Source: Betaproteobacteria bacterium (lineage in GTDB: Bacteria > Pseudomonadota > Gammaproteobacteria > Burkholderiales > Burkholderiaceae_E). Taken from it: DNA of 34,296 bases. Positions within the stretch are counted from its first letter, which is position 1, and every line of letters begins with the position of its first letter. Below, in pieces: positions 25,424-32,500 of this stretch. Under the pieces are notes generated by a model. That model ran no database searches and was not told the DNA's origin. It saw only the letters and a list, made by a program, of their open reading frames with translations. The DNA is taken from contig VGHA01000033.1 in NCBI GenBank assembly GCA_016868375.1, forward strand, positions 1 to 34,296. Direction: 5' to 3'. Position numbers and translations under genes: made by a program.

Positions 25424-25448
25424 TCACTAGCACTCGGAGCAACCACCC

Positions 25449-26666
25449 ATGAACCGCCTGTCTCTGCTTTGGTTACCCGCCCTCTCCTGCATCGCCTGGG
25501 CTGCAGCCGCTCAGCCTTCCCCAAAGCCCGCAGCGCATGCCCACGGTCAACCCCAGGCGCATGCCCACGGCGAACCGGCGTTTGAACTTGGTGCCGTCCT
25601 GAACCCGTCCTGGCAGTCGCGTGCGCAGGCGCTGTCGCACCGCGATCGCGGACTGGGCCTGGGCCACAGCGATCTGACGCTTGACGCCAAGTTCGCGCCC
25701 TGGCTTCGCGGAAGCTTCAGCGCCGTCGCACATAGCGATCACCACAAAATCGACACCACAATTGAAGAGGCGTTTCTCGAGGCCCCGGGCCTGCCCGGTG
25801 GACTCCAGCTTCGCGCGGGGCGCTTTCTCTCGCAGCTTGGTTACCTCAACGAACTCCATCCCCATGGCGATGACTTCGTGATGCGACCGGTTCTGCACCG
25901 CGCCTTCCTTGGGGGACATTACTTCGACAATGGGCTAAGGCTGAACTGGGTTGCGCCCACGTCGTTTTACTGGCGTGTGGGCGGCGAAATGCTTCGAGGA
26001 AAAGGTCTTCCCACCACGCCGGCCACTTCAAACGTTGGGGCCTGGACACTTGGAACGCGAATCGGTGGCGATATCAGCCAAAGCAGCAGCTGGCAGCTTG
26101 GGCTGTCCACGCTCAGGCACGGCCGCGGCGCGACGGGGTCGGCGGGCGAGGCGCATCACCATCACGAAGCGGAGGAGCAGGGGCATGACATCGCTGCTGA
26201 AGCCGCCCATCACGGTCATCGCGCAGTCTTCTTTGGCCGTCGGATGGACGTGCTCGAGGGTGTCTGGAAATGGGCCCCTGGCGGTAATGCGCGCGCGCAG
26301 CAGTTTCGCTTGAGCGGTGAGATGGCGCGGGTCAGCGGTTTCGGTGATGCCCAAAGCGCCAGCGCTCGCCACACCGCCTGGTATCTTTCAGCGGTGTATC
26401 GGTTTCGCCCCCAGTGGGAAGCGGGGGTTCGGCTTGACCGGCTGAGTGCACTTGCGCTCCATGAAGAGGGCTATGAGCCGGCTCGCCTTGAGGAACGCAG
26501 CGTGTCGCTTGCCTGGAAGCGCGATCACATGACCACCGTCCGCTTGCAGTTCACGGCGCAGCGGGATCGAGGTGGTTTCGCCGAGGTATCGGAGATCAAA
26601 CCCGCCAATGCGGTCCATCTTCAGTTCGTCAGAAGCTTTGGAGCACACGGTGCGCACGCCTACTGA
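25449..26666 (+). CDS. His-rich outer-membrane beta-barrel protein, probable zinc-regulated porin
   Basis: A 405-aa exported protein: signal peptide ~1-21 (LLWLPALSCIAWAAAA), then an AHAHG-repeat His cluster at the mature N-terminus and a long sequence of alternating hydrophobic/aromatic strands (RLNWVAPTSFYWRVGGEM, WYLSAVYRFRPQWEAGVRL) typical of outer-membrane barrels. A second His-rich loop (residues ~233-258, AHHHHEAEEQGHD, HHGH) probably faces outside and could gather Zn2+. No TonB plug is present, so this is a porin-like barrel rather than a ZnuD-type receptor. It is the first gene behind the Zur-box promoter and its end overlaps znuA by 17 bp. Confidence 0.8.
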   Translation: MNRLSLLWLPALSCIAWAAAAQPSPKPAAHAHGQPQAHAHGEPAFELGAVLNPSWQSRAQALSHRDRGLGLGHSDLTLDAKFAPWLRGSFSAVAHSDHHKIDTTIEEAFLEAPGLPGGLQLRAGRFLSQLGYLNELHPHGDDFVMRPVLHRAFLGGHYFDNGLRLNWVAPTSFYWRVGGEMLRGKGLPTTPATSNVGAWTLGTRIGGDISQSSSWQLGLSTLRHGRGATGSAGEAHHHHEAEEQGHDIAAEAAHHGHRAVFFGRRMDVLEGVWKWAPGGNARAQQFRLSGEMARVSGFGDAQSASARHTAWYLSAVYRFRPQWEAGVRLDRLSALALHEEGYEPARLEERSVSLAWKRDHMTTVRLQFTAQRDRGGFAEVSEIKPANAVHLQFVRSFGAHGAHAY

Positions 26667-27633
26667 CCCGCAGTATCGGGTGCGCGATCACCAGCGCCCG
26701 CGCCGATGGTGGGGTCCGCTCGCCGTTGCCATCGGGCTGGTAAGTTTTGGCGGATTAAGCTTGCCCGCACAGGCGCGACTTAACATTTTCACCTGCGCGC
26801 CCGAGTGGGCGGCGCTCGCGCGCTTGCTCGCACCTGAGGCAAAGATTTTTTCAGCCACGCATGCCCGCCAGGATCCTCACGAAATTGAAGCCCGGCCAGC
26901 TCTGATCAGCGCATTGCGTCGCGCTGACATGGCCGTTTGCACTGGCGCCGGACTGGAAGCGGGCTGGCTACCCATGCTGCAGAGCCGGGCCGGCAACGCC
27001 CGTGTGATGACTGGGGCCGCGGGGATGTTGCTGGCAACCGAAGGGTTACCGCTTCTTGAGGACGCCCATCACCACGCGTCGCGCGACAAGGGGCACATCC
27101 ACCCCGAGGGCAACCCTCACATCCAGCTTGATCCGCGTCTTCTCGCTCGTGTCGCAGTTCGGATGGCGGACCGCCTCGCGGCGCTGGATCCTGGCGGAGC
27201 GGCATCTTACCGTAGCCGCCTGGGTGGCTGGCTTGTCGAGTGGAATTCCCGTATCGAGGCTTGGCAGCAAGCTGCAAAGCCGCTATTCGGAGAGGCAGTG
27301 ATCGCCGAGCATTCCAGCTTCGCCTACCTGTTCCGATGGCTCGAGATCTACCAGGCTGCCGATCTGGAACCCGTCCCCGGTGTGCCTCCTACAGTCAGTC
27401 ACCTGCAGGCGCTGCTGCAGCGCGCCCGCGATGACCCACCGCTGGCGGTTTTGCAGGCGCTGTATCAGGATCCGCAGCCCGGTCGCTGGCTGACCGACAA
27501 GCTGGCTATTCCGCTGCTGACACTCCCTAGCACAGTCACGACCGACGGTAGCACCAGTTCACTCGAAGGCTTGTTCGATCATTTGATTCGCACGCTGCTT
27601 ACTGCGCATGCCCAGCGCCGCCCACCGCGTTGA
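26650..27633 (+). CDS. znuA: Zinc ABC transporter periplasmic binding protein (ZnuA-like)
   Basis: A 327-aa cluster A-I (ZnuA/MntC) metal-binding protein. Likely ligands are His77 in DPHEIEARPA, His157 in NPHIQLDP, His221 in AEHSSFAYLF and Asp299 in TVTTDGSTS. The region before NPH is a short His-rich loop (HHHASRDKGHIHPEG) typical of zinc-specific members. A basic stretch plus hydrophobic core (residues ~17-42) forms the signal. The start is GTG at 26650, with GGAG (26639-26642) upstream, inside the end of the porin gene; in-frame ATGs further upstream lie deeper in that gene. Its stop overlaps the permease start (TGATG). Confidence 0.85.
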   Translation: MRTPTDPQYRVRDHQRPRRWWGPLAVAIGLVSFGGLSLPAQARLNIFTCAPEWAALARLLAPEAKIFSATHARQDPHEIEARPALISALRRADMAVCTGAGLEAGWLPMLQSRAGNARVMTGAAGMLLATEGLPLLEDAHHHASRDKGHIHPEGNPHIQLDPRLLARVAVRMADRLAALDPGGAASYRSRLGGWLVEWNSRIEAWQQAAKPLFGEAVIAEHSSFAYLFRWLEIYQAADLEPVPGVPPTVSHLQALLQRARDDPPLAVLQALYQDPQPGRWLTDKLAIPLLTLPSTVTTDGSTSSLEGLFDHLIRTLLTAHAQRRPPR

Positions 27634-28403
27634 TGGATGGTGTAGTCGAACTCGGTTCGGTGCTCGCCGCGCCATCCTTAGCCGGGTTGCTGGTACTGGC
27701 CTCCCATGTGCCGCTAGGCGAGCAGGTGTTGCGACGCGGCATCGTCTTCATCGATCTCGCTATCGCACAGATCGCGGCACTCGGCGTACTGCTGACCGCC
27801 GGCTGGGGCAACGGCCCGTTCTCGGCCTGGTGGATGAGCACGGCGGCGGCCCTGGCGGGCGCGGGGCTGGTGGCCTGGCTCGCGCGCGCCTGGCCAGAGC
27901 AGCGCGAAGCGTTGATCGGGCTGGTCTATGTCGGAGGCGCGGCCGCCGCGGTACTGTGGGTCAGTTCGGATCCCCACGGTGCGCAGAAGCTGCGTGCACT
28001 GTTGGCGGGCGACATTCTCTGGGTTGGAGCCGATTCGCTCTGGCTGCTCGCAGTCGGCACAGCGCTGTTCACAGCGCTAGCGTTCCGACATCCCACGGCA
28101 CTGAATCGCGACATCGTGTTCTACCCTGCCTTCGCGATTCTGGTGAGTCTGTCGGTACCAGTCCTGGGGCTTTATCTGGTCTTCACTGCGCTGATCGCAC
28201 CAGCGTTGGGCGTCCATCGACTCCGTCAGGCAGGCCATCCCCGTGCCCGCGGGGCGGCTTACTTGATTGGTGTCATCGGGTTGTTGATGGGCCTGACCGG
28301 CTCTTATCTGCTTGACACCCCGAGCGGGCCTGCGATCGTGCTCGCGTTAATCGCAACGGCGGCCGTGTCGAGCGCGCTCGCTGCGGTTAGACTACGGGGA
28401 TGA
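27633..28403 (+). CDS. znuB: Zinc ABC transporter permease (ZnuB-like, ABC-3 family)
   Basis: A 256-aa integral membrane protein with about eight helices. GEQVLRRGIVFIDLAIAQIA is the conserved ABC-3 permease block (usually LGxxVVRRGMVFxGDALSHA), and LLAGDILWVGADSL and VGLYLVFTALIAPAL-like segments follow in family order. The ATG at 27633 overlaps the znuA stop and its own stop overlaps zur (ATGA). No ZnuC ATPase is encoded next to it, so energy must come from an ATPase encoded elsewhere if it works as an ABC importer. Confidence 0.85.
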   Translation: MDGVVELGSVLAAPSLAGLLVLASHVPLGEQVLRRGIVFIDLAIAQIAALGVLLTAGWGNGPFSAWWMSTAAALAGAGLVAWLARAWPEQREALIGLVYVGGAAAAVLWVSSDPHGAQKLRALLAGDILWVGADSLWLLAVGTALFTALAFRHPTALNRDIVFYPAFAILVSLSVPVLGLYLVFTALIAPALGVHRLRQAGHPRARGAAYLIGVIGLLMGLTGSYLLDTPSGPAIVLALIATAAVSSALAAVRLRG

Positions 28404-28966
28404 GCCGAACCCGGAAACCCACCGCCCCCCCCTCGACCCCCGTTGCGCCTGCTGCCAGCGCTGCCGAGGCGACCGGCGCCGCCAAAGCACCCCTGTCACG
28501 TGCCCAACGGGCACTGATCGCCAGCCGGCTGACCGAAGCCGAACAACTCTGCAATGATCGCGGAACCCTGCTCACGCCACTGCGCCGCGAAGTGCTGAAG
28601 CTGTTGCTGGAACGCGGGGGCGCTGCCAAGGCCTATGACCTGCACGATGACATGCGCAACGCCCACGGCAGGGTCGCGCCCATGACCGTATACCGGGCAC
28701 TGGATTTCCTGATCCAGATGCAACTCGTCCACCGCGTCGCCAGTCTGAATGTGTTCATTGCCTGCAGTCACGGTGAGGCTGCCTCGCCTGACCACAGTCA
28801 TGACGCCCTGATGCTGGTCTGTACCCGTTGTGACAAGGTGGTTGAACAGGCCGCGCATGAGGTTGCCGGCAAGCTGAGCGCTGAACTGGTCGAGCGATTC
28901 GGTTTCACCGCTCAGGGCATTGAGGTGAAAGGCCTTTGCCGCGAATGCGCGGCCAAGCAGCCGTAG
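28400..28966 (+). CDS. zur: Zinc uptake regulator Zur (Fur family)
   Basis: A 188-aa Fur-family repressor. After a ~30-residue Ala/Pro-rich N-terminal extension comes a winged helix (LTPLRREVLKLLLERGGAAK, MTVYRALDFLIQMQLVHRV). The C-terminal dimer domain has SHDALMLVCTRCDKVVE and GLCRECA, whose two CxxC pairs form the structural zinc site characteristic of Zur. Being last in an operon whose promoter carries Zur-box-like sites, it probably represses itself along with the uptake genes when zinc is sufficient. Confidence 0.88.
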   Translation: MSRTRKPTAPPSTPVAPAASAAEATGAAKAPLSRAQRALIASRLTEAEQLCNDRGTLLTPLRREVLKLLLERGGAAKAYDLHDDMRNAHGRVAPMTVYRALDFLIQMQLVHRVASLNVFIACSHGEAASPDHSHDALMLVCTRCDKVVEQAAHEVAGKLSAELVERFGFTAQGIEVKGLCRECAAKQP

Positions 28967-29049
28967 CCGCATCGTCAGTCATCGCAGCCTGGTGGGGCTG
29001 GCCGACCCCAGGGAAGCTGAACCGCGTATCGGCCGTTAAGGAGTCCCGG

Positions 29050-29502
29050 ATGCCTGGTTCACAATCCTCAGTCATGCGCTGGCTGGATGAGCTCGCCGCA
29101 CCCGCTGACATTTCCGCCAATGTTGGCGACACAGGGGCAGTGAATATTGAGCTGGCATCGGGTGCGCCCCTACGGCTCGAGCTCGATGATGAGGCCCAGA
29201 TCATGCTGCTGAGCGCTGATCTGTTTAACGTGAACGAAGCCGACCGCAGCGCCGTCTTTCAACAGGCAATGCGGCTAAACCTCCAGGGTCAGGGCACGGG
29301 CGGCGCCTCACTGGGGTGGGACGCCACACGCGACATGTTGGTGCTGTCCGCGCTGACACCCACCGCGCTGCTCGACGAGCGAACGTTTCTGGGCGTTCTC
29401 GGTGGATTCATCGGTCTGGTTGACGAGTTCTGCACAGGACTGCCTCAGCCAGTGGCCATGGCCACCAACACGACGCCGCCGCCGATGATGGTTCGCGCCT
29501 GA
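29050..29502 (+). CDS. CesT-like type III secretion chaperone
   Basis: A 150-aa small acidic protein with the layout of class I type III secretion chaperones (CesT/DspF/AvrF type): N-terminal helix MRWLDELAAPADISANVGDT, beta segments VNIELASGAPLRLELDDEAQ and IMLLSADLF, a middle helix (FQQAMRLNLQGQGTGGASLG), strand DMLVLSALTP, and a C-terminal helix (FLGVLGGFIGLVDEFC). Such chaperones hold one effector partly unfolded for secretion. The start is the ATG at 29050 with AAGGAG (29037-29043 region) upstream. The giant gene starts 16 bp downstream with its own GAGGAG, the usual chaperone-effector pairing. The match is by pattern, not by search. Confidence 0.7.
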   Translation: MPGSQSSVMRWLDELAAPADISANVGDTGAVNIELASGAPLRLELDDEAQIMLLSADLFNVNEADRSAVFQQAMRLNLQGQGTGGASLGWDATRDMLVLSALTPTALLDERTFLGVLGGFIGLVDEFCTGLPQPVAMATNTTPPPMMVRA

Positions 29503-29518
29503 ACGACGAGGAGCCACC

Positions 29519-32500
29519 ATGGCGTGGGGATTCTTCAATCGCGGCATCAAGGTCACCGGGCAGTCTGCCTCCAACACCGTGGCGCAGGCAGGTGGGGTTG
29601 CCTCGACGCGCATTGGCGGTGGAACACGCACGGAAAAAGTCTTCCACGCGCGCTTCGTCAATTTTTTCAAAAGCTGCGCCCGAAAAATTTCGCCCAGGAA
29701 ACACACGATTCTGAAGGCCGGCGGCGACACGAACTGTTACCTGCTGGCTCGAAAGAATGACCCAGGAAAACTGCGACTCGATTTGGCCGGCCGATTACGC
29801 AACCCGGCCCTAGCTGAGGCCCGCGCTGCGGCGGCGGTCAAAACCAATCCATCCGGCAGCGCCAGCCCCGCTTCCGAAGTCATCGGTTCGTCCGCTGTCG
29901 AGGCGCCCCCCATCGCCCTGCCCGGGGAAAGCAGCGAACAGCCATCAGCGAGCGACACACGCGCACTGACCGGCACCGAACGGCTCACGGCAATCGGATC
30001 ACGCAGCGCCAGCATCGAACTCGCGCGCACACAGCTTCAGTCGGCTGACACGGCGGAGAGGCTCACAGGACGCGCTGCCGACGCCAAACTGATGGGCGAC
30101 ATTCTGGCCGACTTCAGTCTGCTGTCTGACCCGTCGGGTCAGGGCATCTCTGACGAGCTTGCGGCCTCAGCCCGTGAAATGCTCACCTTGCAACTGCTCA
30201 GTCTGAAGTTGCCAGAGGGTAAGCAAAAGCTCGAGGACGGCCCGATTGCGACTCCACTGCGCGCCGACATTGACACCGACGACACCCGTCGGGCGCTCAA
30301 CCAGCGCTACCAGTATCTGCCTGCCAAACTGAATGACACCGAAACCGACAGCGACCGTAAAGCCCGCGGCGATCGCCAGTGGCCCTCGCCGGTACAACAG
30401 GCGGATGCATTTCTGAGCCAGCTGGGCGATCTGCTTACCCGAATCGCCGCGCCCTCTGCCGACGCCAACGCGGCGCCGATCGACCCCAGGTTGATCGATC
30501 GGCTGTTTGAGCAGTCCCCCCTTCAGGCCACCCACGGCAAATCGCAAGCGCTATCAGAGGTTCAGACTTTCGATGCGCTTTATCAGGTACGCCAGCTGTT
30601 GTCGATGCTGGCTGATCGTGGCGCCTCGTCTGAGAACGATGCTCGGATTCGCCGTGCGGTGCTCAATGAGATCGCGCCCGCGCCCGAAGCGCCCACCGGA
30701 AAACTGAGCAAAAAAGAACGCAACGACTACGCCATCAGGGTCAAGGCACACCAGGATTCCCCCAGCAACCTTTCAAACGAGCTGTCCGAGCAGGTGGAAA
30801 AGCGGCTGCCTCTTGCCCGGCTCAGGGCGTATTGCGAGCAGGTGGATCGCCAATTTGGCAGAGAGGGTTCGCTTGACGACGCCCGCCTCCAGCTGAAGCT
30901 GGCTGCGGCGGGCAACGACGGCGAGCGCGACTGGATCAAACGCGGCCACGAGCTCGGCCTTGCCGTGCGCAATCTGGATCGCGCCTGGACCATCCGAACC
31001 CGGCACGGCGGCGATAACCAATCCCCCTTTGTTGCGGGCAGCCGAATCCGTATTGACGCGAAACTGATGGCAGCGCTGCTCGCGCCCACACGCCCCGGCA
31101 ACGCACTCAATCAGGTACAAGGCACCAACACGCGCGACGTCAACCTGCTGGTGGCCCACGCTATCGCACTGCAGAAATCCATGGATGATCAGCAGGCCTG
31201 GCTTGATGCAGGCGAAACCAGCGTGGTCGACGCTGACGACTCAGACCCTGATCCTGTGAACCAGACGGTCAAGGCGCTGTTCAACACCAAAGACCTGAAG
31301 AACATGGGGTTCAGCGACACCGATCTAAACCAGATGGAGCGCGATGGCCGGCTGGCCGGTCTGCTTGAGGCCGCCAGCGCGCTGGGCGCAGCAGGCATGC
31401 GCAGTGCCGAGGGCGTGGCCCAGGTCAACCAACTTGTGACCCAGGCACGCAATCGACTCATCGACAACACGCTCGCCACCAAAGGGCTTCGCGATCTTGC
31501 GGGCGTTGAGGCGCGCGCCGAAGCACTGGTTGCCATCGCGCGCTCGGGCGAGACCAGGCGAGCACCCCTTATCGAATCGCTTGCATCCATGGTGTCGGCC
31601 GTTAACGCCGCCGGGCAACTTGAAGCGTATGACCGCGCGGGTGCCGCGTTGGCGCGCGCCTACGATGACCGGATCGCGATTGACCTTGAGGTTGAACAGG
31701 CCGAGCGAACATTGAACACCCTCAGCGAACCGCCAACCTCGCTCAAGCTAAGCGCGACAGATGCCAAAACCGTCGAAGTCGCTCGTCAGCTCGAAGAGTT
31801 CCGGCATCTGGCAAGTCTCTTCACCGCGATGGGCGTGGTTGGCCGCAAGCTCGAAGCCGGGATCAATCTTCAGCCGCAGGGTAGCGAAGCCCGTGCAGCC
31901 CTCGAGCAGGACCAGAAAGCCTTAAAAGATCAGCTGCAAGATATCCACGACGGCCTCACGCAATCCAAAGCTGCGTTAGCTCGCCGCTCCAATCACCCGC
32001 TGATTGCCGCGCATGCGTCGGTGTTGCAGGGGACCAGCCTGACCGCTGCGGTGCAGTGGGTCAATGACGCCTCGAGTGAATCTGTCAATGGCGTTGATAA
32101 GGTGCTAGACGCCGCCTCAGCCCTCATCACACTTGAGTTAGCACCGGCTCGCAGCCGGCTCTGTGAATCACGGATTCGCGAAGCGGCACGCGTCCAAACG
32201 CGACTCCTCGAACAGCGACGCGAGGCGCTACCCGATCCACATCGCTCGGCACTTCAACCCGAACTGCGCTCGATCGCGGCCAGTCTGTACCTCGACCATC
32301 TGCAGGCTGCCTCAAGCGCAGGCGAACCCGCGGCCGAGTTCGTTCTTGCCAACACGCGCGAATCGTTCATTGAGCGGGCTCATGCGCGTGGCATCGATAC
32401 CGACGCCTTCGCACTGGAAATCGATGACACGCTGCTGCGCGACCTCGACGAAGAGGCGCTGGGCAAATGGATTTCGGACACGCAGCAGTCGCGCGCCGAG

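Noticed and set aside
28993-29010. Terminator after zur (TGGGG and CCCCA arms).
   Set aside because: Only a 5-bp stem with an 8-base loop and no T-run; too weak to annotate.
28860-29049. hrp-type promoter (PIP box TTCGB-N15-TTCGB or HrpL box) upstream of the chaperone.
   Set aside because: Only one TTCGG (28898) was found, with no partner at the right spacing and no GGAAC-N16-CCAC match; regulation of the chaperone-effector pair is left open.
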